Source: Ephydatia muelleri (taxonomy: Eukaryota; Porifera; Demospongiae; Spongillida; Spongillidae). From it: a stretch of DNA of 64,000 nucleotides. The position numbers and the translations under genes are program-made. The stretch covers positions 372,001-436,000 of the forward strand of contig JABACO010000024.1 of the NCBI GenBank assembly GCA_013339895.1, read 5' to 3'. Below, piece after piece: positions 23,833-36,175 of this stretch. The notes beneath the pieces are model-generated. The model ran no database searches. It was not told the DNA's origin and saw nothing but the letters and a program-made list of their open reading frames with translations. How positions within the stretch are numbered: the first letter of the stretch is position 1; every line of letters begins with the position of its first letter.

Positions 23833-23931
23833 AATGGTGTGACTCCTCTGGTCGCTGCAAGTCACAATGGACATCTTGAAATAGTGAAGTCACTCATTGA
23901 TGCAGGAACTAATGTCAATCATACTACAAAG
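23833..23931 (+). CDS. Ankyrin exon A3
   Basis: The repeat begins NGVTPLVAASHNGHLEIVKS and ends LIDAGTNVNHTTK. The first residue is Asn where A1 and A2 have Asp, and Ala and His replace Ile and Gln around helix 1. Acceptor TTTGTATTGCAG and donor GTAGTG are kept. The substitutions fall on residues that usually face the binding groove, while the structural Leu, Gly-His and Val-Asn positions are unchanged. Confidence 0.75.
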
Positions 23932-24721
23932 GTAGTGAAAATAAAACACCATTATTTAGTGTCCTGAATTTTCACACATGGGTTTCAGTTCAGTTCAATA
24001 TACGACTATTGCTCCAGGTGTGTGTGGATCATGATGTACATGTAGAGTGGAATTGTATTCTGTGTTTATGTATGTACAGTATGTGAGGCCTGGACTAAGG
24101 GCAAAGTGGGGCCCATACAGTTCTCATGGGCCTCCCCACCTCCTCCCCTTACCCTCTTCATGATCAGTCCATCTACCTACCAGCTCTCCCATGAGTAGTA
24201 CATGTACATTACAGGTGTGGAAGCATTGTTAAGCAAGTATGCATGTGGAAGTGAAAACGGTTATGGGAGAACATGTAACACTAAAGCTGTATTGCATGAA
24301 CAGTTTAAGTGGGCATAGTTAGAGAAAGTGTCAACGGCATATAACATTTCAAGGTGGCCATTTACATTAACGAATAAACGATATACATGTATGCACTTGG
24401 ATTAGGGAACACGAGACTTGTCAGGAGATTAGTTAATGCACCGATGTTATTGATCACCCCAACGCACCCCTGCCTGGACTTTCCAAGTACTCCCATGCAC
24501 ACACCTCTTCAAATAGGACATCATTAAAAAATCTATACTGGTATCCACTTATAGATTCAGATTCAATTATGCAACACTACTATGACTTGAAATGTGCTGA
24601 ATAGTCAGCGCTTAAATGATACAGAGCCAAATGAACCTACGAATGAAGCCATATATTCGTCGCACGGTCGTACCACTAAGCCGATGTGTGGTGTTTAATT
24701 TGACCGCTACTGGATGTGCGT

Positions 24722-25640
24722 GGGGATGTGGGTGTAGGTGGGTGTGGGGTGGTATGGGTATAGGTGTGGGGATGTGGGTGTAGGTGGGTGTGGGGAGGTG
24801 GGTGTAGGTGTGGGCATGGAGAATCCAACTCCTGTACAAAAATTTACATACATAGAGCCTGACTCTATCATTTCATCTTTATTTGTCCAATCAGTTATTT
24901 TCTGTCAGTCTGTGTGGTCTGCTAAACAAATTGGAGGGTGTGGGGAAGTGTGTGTGGGTGTGGGGAGGTGCGTGTGAGGAGGTGGGTGTGGGGAGGTGGG
25001 TGTGGGGAGGGGGATGTGGGGGGGTGGGGGTGGGGAGGTGGGTGTGGGGAGTTGGGTGTGGGTATGGGGAGGGCGTATGGGTGTGGGGAGGTGGGTATGG
25101 GGGGTGGGTGTGGAGGTGGGTTTGGGTGTGCTGAGGTGAGTGTGGGGAGGTGAGTGTGGGGAGGTAGGTGTGGGTGTGGGCATAGAGAATCCAATTCCTG
25201 TACAAAAATTTACATACTTAGAGCCAGACTCTATCATTTAATCTTTGTTTGTCCAATCAGTTATTTTCGGTCATAGCTGTGTGGTCTGCTAAACAAATTG
25301 GAGGGTATGGGGATGTGGGTGTGGTTGTGAGGAGTTGTGTGTGTGGTGAGGTGTGTTTGTGTGGGGAGGTGTGTGTGAGGTGAATGTGGGGAGGTGGGTG
25401 TCGGGCGGTGGGTGTTGGGAGGTGGGTGTGGGTGTGGTGAGGTGTGTGTGGTGAGGTGTGTGTGGGAGGTGAGTGTGGTGTGTGTGGGTGTGGGGATGGT
25501 GTGTGTGGGTGTGGGGAGGTGGGTGTGAGTGTGGGAAGGTGGGTTTGGGTGTGGAGAGGTGGTGTGAGTGTGGGTGTGGGGAAGTGGTGGGTAGGGAGTT
25601 AGGTGTGGGGTGTGATGTGGGAGGGTGTGGGAGATGGGTT
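24722..25640. repeat. G-rich minisatellite with two spacers
   Basis: Blocks at 24,722-24,816, 24,938-25,180 and 25,305-25,640, with spacer copies beginning near 24,817 and 25,180. Units here are more varied (GGTGTGTGTGAGGTGAATG) than in the 18-19 kb arrays. A phrase GGTTCAGGTTATGGAGCATG closes the block and recurs after the arrays at 19.9, 29.5, 30.9 and 34.0 kb. Confidence 0.85.
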
Positions 25641-26561
25641 CAGGTTATGGAGCATGTGAAGATAGAGGGTGTGGAAATGTAGGGAGTGTACAAGAGGTTA
25701 GTACACATACCTTGATATGTTACATTGATCATCCAAGTACTGTACACAGTATAGGTCAAATATAGAGGTCAGCGTCAGCGACAGTAGGTTTTCTCCAGTC
25801 GTTGTCCTGGTTCCATGGCAGGACTTTTCAAAACTTCAAATAAGCATCAATATCTATTATGTAATCACAAATGTCATGCACTACAGAATGCCATCACAAA
25901 TCTTAGAATTGATTGTTCCAGTAATGTCTCATTCACACATGGGATGTCCACACAACATCTACATGACGCTAGTAGCTTCTGATAAATACATACTTGTACC
26001 TCTATTCGTGTACATGTACATGTGACCCAAGCCACACAGCATGCAGGGAGTGGTGTGTAAATTTACACATCACTACATGTGTATGACATCATAGCCTGTA
26101 ATCACTCTGTGTACATGCAATCCAAACCACACAGCATGTCTCAACATAGTCTCATCGTGATTGTGTTGTAGTGATCTCACACATAATGGAGGCACCTCCT
26201 CCAATGTTTCGTCACATGCCACAATGACAGCATTGTTTTAAGTCTATCACTGGTCTCCCTGTCCTTTGTTTTACAGATGCATTCCCATAGGACAACTGTT
26301 AGGGTGTGTACCTCCCCTGCATAATGAAAAATCTATTTTTCAGTATACTTTAAAACACTAATCAATTTTCAGGGTTTTGTGCATCTGAAAATCGATTTAT
26401 GCATTCCTATAGGGCCACTGATTTTGTGTGTGCATGTGTTGAAGAGTGAATAAAGCATTCATGTGTTCTTTGCAAATAGCATCCTGTCATATACATGCAG
26501 GAGCACCAGAATGAATGAAGTAGAATTCCCTCTGGGGGTAATGATGGGATTTGTATTGCAG

Positions 26562-26660
26562 GATGGTTGGACTCCTCTGGTCATTGCAAGTCAGAATGGA
26601 CATCTTGAAATAGTGAAGTCACTCACTGAAGCAGGAGCTAATGTCAATCATACTACAAAG
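26562..26660 (+). CDS. Ankyrin exon A4
   Basis: DGWTPLVIASQNGHLEIVKS then LTEAGANVNHTTK. It is the closest of the A exons to a consensus ankyrin repeat (Trp-Thr-Pro-Leu, Glu-Ala-Gly-Ala-Asn-Val-Asn). Acceptor TTGTATTGCAG, donor GTAGTG. It is followed by exon B1 at 27,757, giving the first complete A-B module. Confidence 0.75.
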
Positions 26661-27756
26661 GTAGTGTAAATAAAACACCATTATTTAGGGTCCTACATTT
26701 TCACACATCGGTTTCAGTTCAGTTCAATAAATGACTTTTGCTCCAGGTGTGAGTGGATCGTGATGTACATGTAGAGTGGAATTATACTCTGTGTGTCTGT
26801 ATGTACAGTATGTGAGGCCTGGACTAAGGGCAAAGTGGGGCCCATACAGTTCTCATGGGCCTCCCCACCTCCTCCCCTTACCCTCTTCACGATCAGTCCA
26901 TCTACCCACCAGCTCTCCCATGAGTAGTACATGTACATTACAGGTGTGGAAGCATTGTTAAGCAAGTATGCATGTGGAAGTGAAAACGGTTATGGGTGAA
27001 CATGTAACACTAAAGCTGTATTGCATGAACAGTTTTAAGTGGGCAAAGTTAGACAAAGTGTCAATGGCATATAACATTTCAAGGTGGCCATTTATATTAA
27101 CGAATAAACGATATACATGTATGCACTTGGATTAGGCAACACGAGACGTGTCAGGAGATTAGTTAATGCACCGATGTTATTGATCACCCCAACGCACCCC
27201 TGCCTGGACTTTCCAAGTACTCCCATGCACACACCTAGTTGTCTCTCCCACTCTTCAAATAGGACATCATGGGCGACTCTTGAGTTTGCAGTACCGTTAT
27301 CATAGTGTAGGTAATACTTGAACTGTTGTAGTGCACTTCTAACCAGGCTGGTCAATGATCGCCAAATGAATAGATTAGCGTATGTACACCATGGCTACCA
27401 TTACACAGGACAGTTGATTTCAGTGATATGTGTAAAATTATTTTTTAATTTGTTCTGGTGATGCTGCTTGCCCCTTGTTTGACAATCATCATACTTCAGG
27501 AGGTCACATAAAACTATGTACACTTCTAGCAGCTCTGAGAGTGGGAAAGCTAAACCGCGTGTGGTGAATATTTGAGATACATTTGCATTGGCTGGGGTAG
27601 TATCCCTTTCTTTCTTATTCTCCTCCCTCCCTTCACATCTCTCTACCCTTCTTTAATTCACTGTGTTCTAACCTGCACATTGCTATACACGTGCATGGAG
27701 GTGGTTGTATGAATAGTGTATGTTTAACTATGTTTTGTTCCTTCAATCCTTACTAG

Positions 27757-27858
27757 AACAATAGAACAGCAGTGTATATGGCAAGTGTGAAGGGTCATCA
27801 CGGTGTAGTACTGAGCTTATTGGGAGCAGGTGCTGACGTCAATATAGCAACATCTAAT
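27757..27858 (+). CDS. Ankyrin exon B1
   Basis: Acceptor TTCCTTCAATCCTTACTAG has a normal pyrimidine tract and the donor is consensus GTAAGT. The 102-nt phase-0 exon encodes 34 residues: NNRTAVYMASVKGHHGVVLS then LLGAGADVNIATSN. It aligns along its whole length with type A but has one extra C-terminal residue and lacks the TPL proline. Type B exons have stronger splice signals than type A. Confidence 0.75.
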
Positions 27859-28019
27859 GTAAGTGATGTGATGTTTTAACAATAACTTGCAATGTGCTAA
27901 ATAGTCAGCGCTTAAATGATACAGAGCCAAATGAACCTACGAATGAAGCCATATATTCGTCACTCGGTCGTACCACTAAGCTGATGTGTGGTGTTTAATT
28001 TGACCGCTACTGTATGTGC

Positions 28020-28560
28020 GTGGGGATGTGGGTGTAGGTGGGTGTGGGGTGGTATGGGTGTGGGGTGTGGGGAGGTGGGTGTGGGTGTGGGTGTGGGCAT
28101 GGAGAATCCAACTCCTGTACAAAACTTTACATACTTAGTTCTCATGGGCCTCCCCACCCTCCTCCCCTTACCCTCTTCATGTTCAGTCCATCTATCCAGC
28201 AGCTCTCCCATGAGTAGTACATGTACATTACAGGTGTGGAGCATTGTTAAGCAAGTATGCATGTGGAAGTGAAAACGGTTATGGGAGAACATGTAACACT
28301 AAAGCAGTATTGCATGAACAGTTTAAGTGGGCATAGTTAGACAAAGTGTCAACGGCATATAACATTTCAAGGTGGCCATTTACATTAACGAATAAACGAT
28401 ATACATGTATGCACTTGGATTAGGCAACACGAGACTTGTCAGGAGATTAGTTAATGCACCGATGTTATTGATCACCCCCAACGCACCCCTGCCTGGACTT
28501 TCCAAGTACTCCCATGCACACACCTAGTTGTCTCTCCCACTCTTCAAATAGGACATCATG
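28020..28560. repeat. Chimeric, internally deleted ankyrin module
   Basis: After a short G-rich block the spacer (from 28,098) breaks off at TTTACATACTTAG and continues directly as TTCTCATGGGCCTCCCCACC, sequence that normally lies after a type A exon. The type A exon, the hAT fragment and most of the array are thus missing between B1 and B2. At 28,558 another jump leads into a second spacer. Confidence 0.6.
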
Positions 28561-28699
28561 GGGACTCTTGAGTTCCTGTACAATCCAACTCTTTTACAAA
28601 TCTTTACATACTTAGAGCCAGACTCTATCATTTCATCTTTGTTTATCCAATCAGTTATTTTCGGTCATAGTCTGTGTGGTCTGCTAATCAAATTGGAAG

Positions 28700-29500
28700 G
28701 TGTGGGGAAGTGTGTGGGTGTGGTTGTGAGGAGTTTGTGGGTGTGGGGAGGTGCGTGTGAAGAGGTGGGTGTGGGGAGGTGGGTGTGGGAGGTGGGTGTG
28801 GGGAGGTGGGTGTGGGGAGGTGGGTGTTGGGAGGGTGGGTGTGGGGAGGTGGGTGTGGGTGTGGGGAGGTACGTGTGGTGGAGGTAATTGGGAGGTGGTG
28901 TGGGTGTGGACAGGTGGGGTGGATGGGGAAGTGGGTGTGGGTGCGGGGAAGGTGGGTGTGGGTTTTGGAGAGGTGGCTGTGGTTATAGGTAGAAGGTGTG
29001 GGGGAGGTTGGTGTGGGTGTTGCTTGGAGAATCCAACTTCTGTACAAAACTTTACATACCTAGAAGCCAGACTCTATCATTTCATCTTTGTTCGTCCAAT
29101 CAGTTATTTTCGGTCATAGCTGGTGTGGGTCTTGGTAAACAAATGGGAGGGTGTGGGGGAAGTGTGGTGTGGGGTGTGGTTGTGAGGAGTTGTGGGTGTG
29201 GTGAGATGTGTGTGTGGGGGGGGGTGAGTGTGAGGTGACATGTGGGGAGGTGGGTGTTTGGAGGTGGGGTTTGGGTGAGGGGTGGTGTGGGTGAGGTGTG
29301 TGTGGTGAGGGTTGTGTGGTGAGGTGTGGGTGGGGAGGTGAGTGTGGGTGTGTGTGGCTGTGGGGCGGTGCGTGTGTCGTGAGCAAGGTGGGTTGGGTGG
29401 TGTGGATCAGCGGTGGTGTGCGTGTGGGTGTGGGGAGGTGGTGGGTGTGTTTAATTTAGGTGTGGGTGTGCATGTGGAGGGTGTGGGAGGGTGGTTCAGG
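28700..29500. repeat. G-rich minisatellite with spacer
   Basis: Blocks at 28,702-29,015 and 29,150-29,500 with spacers beginning near 28,570 and 29,020. The units contain more single-base insertions than elsewhere (GGTGTGGGGGAAGTGTGG), which may be true divergence or unpolished sequence. Confidence 0.85.
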
Positions 29501-29762
29501 TTATGGAGCATGTGAGATCGAGGGTGTGGAAATGTAAGGGAGTGTACACAGGTTAGTACACATACCTTGATATGTTACATCGATCATCCAAGTACTGTAC
29601 ACATATAGGGTCAAATATAGAGGTCGGCTACAGTAGGTTTCTCCAGTCTTTGTCTTGGTCCCATGGCAGGACTTTTCAACAAGTGCTACAAATAAACATC
29701 ATATCTATTAGTGTAATCCAAAAACTTTATGCACTACAGAATGCATCACATATTTTTGATTG

Positions 29763-29889
29763 ATTACAGGGTGCATTCCTATAGGGCAACCTGATTGTGT
29801 GTGTGCATGTGTTGAAGGGTGAATAAAGCATTCATGTGTTTTTTGCAAATAGCATCCTGTCGTATACATGCAGAAGCACCAGAATGAAT
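29763..29889 (+). pseudogene. Type A exon flank whose exon has been deleted
   Basis: The sequence from GGTGCATTCCTATAGGG through AGCACCAGAATGAATG is the usual flank about 50 bp before a type A exon. At 29,889 it changes directly into TTTAATTTAACC and a G-rich block, the sequence normally found after a type B exon. The A exon has been cut out, leaving the next B exon (30,537) without its partner. Confidence 0.6.
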
Positions 29890-29929
29890 GTTTAATTTAA
29901 CCCCCTACACTGTACATGTATGTGCGTGG

Positions 29930-30235
29930 GGATGTGGGTGTAGGTGGGGTGGGGGTGTATGGGTGTGGGGTGTGGGGAGGTGGTGGGGTGTGGAGGTGGT
30001 GTGGGGAGGTGGGTGTGGGGAGGTGGGTGTGGGAGGTGGGTGTGGGGGAGGTGGGTGTGGGAGGTGGGTGTGGTGTGTGTTTGTGAGGATGAGTGGTGGG
30101 TTTGGGGAGGTGTGTGTGGGTGTGGGAAAGGTGGGGTGTGCATGTGGAGAGGTGGTGTGAGTGTGGGGTGTGGGGAGGTGGTGGGTGTGGGGTTATTTAG
30201 GTGTGGGTGTGATGTGGGAGGGGTGTGGGAAATGT
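29930..30235. repeat. G-rich minisatellite
   Basis: GGTGGGTGTGGGAGGTGGG units without a spacer, lying between the exon-deleted flank and exon B2. Confidence 0.85.
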
Positions 30236-30536
30236 AGGGAGTGGTACAAGAGGTTAGTACACACACCTTGATATGTTCACATCGATCATCCAAGTACTGT
30301 ACACAGTATAGGTCAAATATGAGGTCATCGACAGTAAGTTTTCTCCAGTCTTTGTCCTGGTCTCATGGCAGGACTTTTCAACACTACAAATAAACATCAA
30401 TATCTATTTTGCCATAACAAATGTTATGCACTACAGAATGGATCACAAATCTTTAGAATGGATTATTTTAAGTGGGCATAATTGGTTGTATGAACAGTGT
30501 ATGTTTAATATGTTTTGTTCCTTCAATCCTCACTAG

Positions 30537-30638
30537 GACAATACAACAGCAGTGTTTATGGCAAGTATTAAGGGTCATCACGGTGTAGTACTGAGCTTAT
30601 TGGGAGCACGTGCTGACGTCAATATAGCAGAATCTGAT
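30537..30638 (+). CDS. Ankyrin exon B2
   Basis: DNTTAVFMASIKGHHGVVLS then LLGARADVNIAESD, 34 codons, phase 0, acceptor CCTTCAATCCTCACTAG, donor GTAAGT. Arg replaces Gly in the AGAD turn. The upstream intron is shortened and the partner A exon is missing. Confidence 0.72.
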
Positions 30639-31643
30639 GTAAGTGATGTGATGTTTTAACGATGACTTGCAATGTGCTAAATAGTCAGCGCTTAAATGAT
30701 ACAGAGCCAAATGAACCTACGAATGAAGCCATTTATTCGTCGCATGGTCGTACCACTAAGCCAATGGGTGGTGTTTAATTTGACCGCTACTGTATGTGCG
30801 GGGGATGTGGGTGTAGGTGGGTGTGTGGGTGTAGGTGGGGGTGTGGGGTGGTATGGGTGTGGGGAGGTGGGTGTGTGTGTTTTTTGTGGGTATGATGTGG
30901 GAGGGTGGGGATGGGTTCAGGTTATGGAGCATGTGAAGATAGAGGGTGTGGAAATGTAGGGAGTGTCAAGAGGTTAGTACATGCCTTATATGTTACATCG
31001 ATCATCCAGTACTGTACACAGTATAGGTCAAATATCGAGTCAGCGACAGTGTTTTCTCCAGTCTTTGTCCTGGTCCATGGCAGGACTTTTCAACACTACA
31101 AATAACATCAATATCTATTATGCCATCACATAGTTATGCATTACAGAATGGATCACAAATCTTAGAATTGATTTTTCCAGTAATGTCTCATTCACAATAT
31201 GAGATGTCCTCACAAAATCTACATGTGTACACTGTACGCTAGTAGCTTCTGATAAATACATACTTGTACCTCGTTTGTGTACTTGTACGTGGGTGTGGGT
31301 GTGGGGAGGTGGTTGTAGGTGTGGGGAGGTGGGTGTGGGGAGTTGGTATGTGTGGGAGGTGTGTGTGGTGTGGCCAGGTGGTTGTGGGTGTGGCGAGGTG
31401 GATGTGGTGTGGGGAGGTGAGTAGGTGGGGAGAGACTTCTAAAAAAAAAACACTGATTGGTTTTGTGCATCTAAAAATCGATTTGTGCATTCTATAGGGC
31501 AACTGATTGTGTGTGTGCATGTGTTGAAGAGTTAATAAAGCATTCATGTGTTTTTTTGCAAATAGCATCTGTCATATACATGCAGGAGCACCAGAATGAA
31601 GATAGAATACCCTCTGGGGGTAATGATGGGATTTGTATTGCAG

Positions 31644-31742
31644 GATGGTGTGACTCCTCTGGTCATTGCAAGTCAGAATGGACATCTTGAAATAGTGAAG
31701 TCACTCATTGAAGCTAGAGCTAATGTCAATCATACTACAAAG
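31644..31742 (+). CDS. Ankyrin exon A5
   Basis: DGVTPLVIASQNGHLEIVKS then LIEARANVNHTTK. The donor is GTATTG instead of the GTAGTG of the other type A exons, and Arg replaces the turn Gly, as in exon B2. Acceptor TTTGTATTGCAG. Confidence 0.72.
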
Positions 31743-31949
31743 GTATTGAAAATAAAACAACCATTATTTAGGGTCCTACATTTTCACACACATGTGTTTC
31801 GGTTCATTCAATGAATGACTTTTGGTCCAGGTGTGTGTGGATTGTGATGTGTGGAGGTAGGTGTCGGTGTTATAAGGAACGTGTGTGAACATAGTGGGTG
31901 CATCACTTCAATGTTCCAAGAACAAGAATGCGTAGCTCAGTATCTGTTC

Positions 31950-31968
31950 ACCCCCCCCCCCTCCCCCC
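31950..31968. repeat. Poly-C tract
   Basis: A short C homopolymer (CCCCCCCCCCTCCCCCC) inside a stretch of about 31,840-32,200 that is unique to this module and interrupts the usual type A to type B intron. Confidence 0.8.
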
Positions 31969-33171
31969 ACCTTTTGCACGTTCACAATGCGGGTTATAAT
32001 AGACGCACCAATGTGCTTTAAACGGGCACCATACATGTATGTATAACATTTCATGCATACATGTATCAGTATTGCATTTGCTTGCATATTCAAAGTGATT
32101 TTGATCAACACATATAACACATAGCACTGCATGAATGGTGAGGAAGTCATTTTGTGTGCATGCATGTACATATGCACTTGTCTTCAGAGAGTTAAGCAAG
32201 TGTGCATGTGGAAGTGAAAGCTGTCATGGCTGACTCTTGAGTTTGCAGTACCGTTATCATATTGTAGGTGAAGCCCATCTAGCCAGCCAGCCTCTCCAAT
32301 CCTTGCCCACTTGGGTGCTTAGATTGCCAAAGCTTCCATGTTATGTCATTGTTGGGGGCTGTGCCATCAGAAACAAGGACCCTACTTGCTTTAGGGTGAC
32401 GTCATGTTCAACGCGCTAACCAGCAACTAACACACCAAACAGCCCAACTCACAGAAATGTGAACTCATCTTTGACTCCATGAGATGGTCACACATGTACT
32501 TGCATTACTGCTGGTGGGCAATAGTTAGACAGTGTCAGCTGCACAAACTTTCCTAGGTATTAGTTATTAATGCACCGATGTTATTGATCACCCCAACGCA
32601 CCCCTGCCTGGACTTTCCAAGTACTCCCATGCACACACCTAGTTGTCTCTCCCACTCTTCAAATAGGACATCATGGGCGACTCTTGAGTTTGCAGTACCG
32701 TTATCATAGTGTAGGTAATACTTGAACTGTTGTAGTGCACTTCTAACCAGGCTGGTCATGATCGCCAAATGAATAGATTAGCATATGTACACCATGGCTA
32801 CCATTACACAAGACAGTTGATTTCAGTCATGTGTGTAAAATTAATTTTTTAATTTGTTCTGGTGATGCTGCTTGCCCCTTGTTTGACAATCATCATACTT
32901 CAGGAGGTCACATAAAACTAGTACACTTCTAGCAGCTCTGAGAGTGTGAAAGCTAAACCGCGTGTGGTGAATATTGAGATACATTTGCATTGGCTGGGGT
33001 AATATCCCTTTCTTTCTTATTCTCTCCTCCCTCCCTCACTCTCTCCCTTCCCATCTCTCTACCGTTCTTTCATTCAATGTGTTCTAACCTGCACATTGCT
33101 ATACACGTGCATGGAGGTGGTTGTATGAACAGTGTATGTTTAATATGGTTTGTTCCTTCAATCCTTACTAG

Positions 33172-33273
33172 AACAATACAACAGCAGTGTATATGGCAAG
33201 TATGAAGGGTCATCCCGGTGTAGTACTGAGCTTATTGGGAGCAGGTGCTGACGTCAGTATAGCAGAATCTGAT
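33172..33273 (+). CDS. Ankyrin exon B3
   Basis: NNTTAVYMASMKGHPGVVLS then LLGAGADVSIAESD, 34 codons, phase 0, acceptor CCTTCAATCCTTACTAG, donor GTAAGT. Ser replaces the conserved Asn of DVN. Confidence 0.75.
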
Positions 33274-33436
33274 GTAAGTGATGTGATGTTTTAACGATGA
33301 CTTGCAATGTGCTAAATAGTCAGCGCTTAAATGATTCAGAGCCAAATGAACCTACGAATGAAGCCATATATTCGTCGCATGGTCGTACCACTAAGCCGAT
33401 GGTGGTGTTTAATTGCCGTCTACTGTATGTGCGTGG

Positions 33437-33965
33437 GGATGTGGGTGTATGGGTGGTGGGGTGGTATGGGTGTGGGTGTGGAAGGTATGGGTATGGGTGT
33501 GGGAGGTGGGTGTAAGTGGAAGAGGTGAGTGTGGATGTGTGGTGGTATGGGTATGGGTGTGGGGAGGTGGGTGTGGGTGTGGGCATGGAGAATCCAACTC
33601 TTGTACAAAACTTTACATACTTAGAGCCAGACTCTATCATTTCATCTTTGTTTGTCCAATCAGTGATTTTCTGTCATAGCTGTGTGGTCTGCTAAACAAA
33701 TTGGAGGTGTGGGGAGGTATGTGTGGGTGTGGTGTGAGGAGTTGTGTGTGTGGTGAGGTGTGTGTGTGGGGGAGTGTGTGAGGTGAATGTGGGGAGGTGG
33801 GTGTGGCAGTGGGTGTGGGGATGTGGGTGTGGGTGTGGGAGTGGTGTTGTGAGGTGAGTGTGGGTATGTGTCGTGGGGTTGGTTTTGAGTGTGGGAGGTG
33901 TTTTTGGAGGTGTGTTGTGGAGTGTGGGTGTGGAGTTAGGTATGGGTGTGATGTGGAAGGGTGTC
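33437..33965. repeat. G-rich minisatellite with spacer
   Basis: Blocks at 33,437-33,583 and 33,705-33,965 around a spacer beginning near 33,584. The first block is built on GGTATGGGTGTGGG rather than GGTGGGTGTGGG. Confidence 0.85.
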
Positions 33966-34883
33966 GGAGATGAGTTCAGGTTATGGAGCATGTGAAGATA
34001 GAGGGTGTGGAAATGTAGGGAGTGTACAAAGGTTAGTACACATACCTTGATATGTTACATCGATCATCCAAGTTAGTATAGGTCAAATATAGAGGTTGGC
34101 TACAGTAAGTTTTCCAGTCTTTGTCCTGGTCCCATGGCAGGACTTTTCAACACTACAAATAAACATCAATATCTATTATGTAATCACAAATGTTATGCAC
34201 TACAGAATGCATCACAAATCTTAGAATTGATTATTCCAGTAATGTCTCATTCACAACATGGGATGTCCACACAAATCTACATGTGTACACTGTACGCTAG
34301 TAGCTTCTGATAAATACATACTTGTACCTCTGTACATGTACATGTACATGTGACCCAAGCCACACAGCATGCAGGGAGTGGTGTGTAAATTTACACATCA
34401 CTACATGTGTATGACATGATAGCCTGTAATCACTCTGTGTACATGCCATCCAAACCACACTGCTTGTCTCAATAGAGTCTCATCGTGATTGTGTTGTAGT
34501 GATCTCACACATAATGGAGGCACCTTCTCCATTGTTTCGTCACATGCCACAATGACAGCATTGTTTTAAGTCTATCACTGGTCTCGCTGTCCTTTGTTTT
34601 ACAGATGCATTCCCATAGGACAACTGTTAGGGTGTGTAACCTCCCCTGCATAATGAAAATTGATTTTTCTGAATACAGTAATCGATGTTTCAGGTTTTTG
34701 TGCATCTGGAATTCGATTTATGCATTCCTATAGGGCCACTGATTGTGTGTGTGCATGTGTTGAAGAGTGAATAAAGCATTCATGTTTTTTTTTGCAAATA
34801 GCATCCTGTCATATACATGCAGGAGCACCAGAATGAATGAAGTAGAATACCCTCTGGGGGTAATGATGGGATTTGTATTGCAG

Positions 34884-34982
34884 AATGGTTGGACTCCTCT
34901 GGTCATTGCAAGTCAGAATGGACATGTTGAAATAGTGAAGTCTCTCATTGAAGCAGGAACTAATGTCAATCATACTACAAAG
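34884..34982 (+). CDS. Ankyrin exon A6
   Basis: NGWTPLVIASQNGHVEIVKS then LIEAGTNVNHTTK. Val replaces Leu after Gly-His. Acceptor TTTGTATTGCAG, donor GTAGTG. It forms a complete module with B4. Confidence 0.75.
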
Positions 34983-36073
34983 GTAGTGTAATTAAAACAC
35001 CATTATTTAGGGTTGTAAATGTTCACACGTGGGTTTCAGTTCAGTTCATTCAATGACTTTTGCTCCCGTTGTGTGTGGATCGTGATGTACATGTAGAGGG
35101 GAATTGTATTCTGTGTTTATGTATGTACAGTATGTGAGGCCTGGACTAAGGGCAAAGTGGGGCCCATACAGTTCTTATAGGCCTCCCCACCTCCTCCCCT
35201 TACCCTCTTCATGATCAGTCCATCTACCCACCAGCTCTCCCATGAGTAGTACATGTACATTACAGGTGTGGAAGCATTGTTAAGCAAGTATGCATGTGGA
35301 AGTGAAAACGGTTATGGGAGAACATGTAACACTAAATGTATTGCATGAACAGTTTAAGTGGGTATAGTTAGACAAAGTGTCAACGGCATATAACATTTCA
35401 AGGTGGCCATTTACATTAATGAATAAACGATATACATGTATGCACTTGGATTAGGCAACACGAGACTTGTCAGCATATTAGTTAATGCACCGATGTTATT
35501 GATCACCCCAACGCACCCCTGCCTGGACTTTCCAAGTACTCCCATGCACACCTAGTTGTCTCTCCCACTCTTCAAATAGGACATCATGGGGGACTTATGA
35601 GTTTGCAGTACCGTTATCATAGTGTAGGTAATACTTGAACTGTTGTAGTGCACTTCTAACCAGGCTGGTCAATGATCGCCAAATGAATAGATTAGCGTAT
35701 GTACACCATGGCTACCATTACACAAGACAGTTGATTTCAGTCATGTGTGTAAGATTCATTTTTTAATTTGTTCTGGTGATGCTGCTTGCCCCTTGTTTGA
35801 CAATCATCATACACTTCAGGTCACATAAACTATGTACACTTCTAGCAGCTCTGAGAGTGTGAAAGCTAAACCGCGTGTGGTGAATATTTGAGATACATTT
35901 GCATTGGCTGGGGTAATATCCCTTTCTTTCTTATTCTCTCCTCCCTCCCTTCACATCTGTCTACCCTTCTTTCATTCACTGTGTTCTAACCTGCACATTG
36001 CTATACACGTGCATGGAGGTGGTTGTATGAACAGTGTATGTTTAATATGTTTTGTTCCTTCAATCCTTACTAG

Positions 36074-36175
36074 GACAATGCAACAGCAGTGTATATGGCA
36101 AGTTTGCAGGGTCATCCCGGAGTAGTACTGAGCTTATTGGGATCAGGTGCTGACGTCAATATAGCAAGATCTGAT
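36074..36175 (+). CDS. Ankyrin exon B4 (last exon before the assembly gap)
   Basis: DNATAVYMASLQGHPGVVLS then LLGSGADVNIARSD, 34 codons, phase 0, acceptor CCTTCAATCCTTACTAG, donor GTAAGT. No further ankyrin exon follows before the N run at 37,993, and no stop-bearing terminal exon was found, so the gene probably continues into or across the gap. Confidence 0.75.

Larger units (their letters stand above)
20487..24815. repeat. Three tandem copies of a ~1.46-kb ankyrin module
   Basis: The sequence from AATGGAGGCACCT(C/T)CTCC repeats at about 20,489, 21,993 and 23,454. Each copy carries in order a fragment of a hAT-like end, the type A ankyrin exon with its flanks, a region beginning with GGTGTGTGTGGATCATGATG, a block matching the 5' flank of the type B exon region, and a short G-rich block with one spacer. 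In all three the part that should hold the type B exon is missing: after CTTCAAATAGGACATCAT the sequence jumps to ATCTATACTGGTATCCA. Copies 1 and 2 differ by only scattered single bases, so duplication is recent or copies are being homogenised. Confidence 0.8.
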
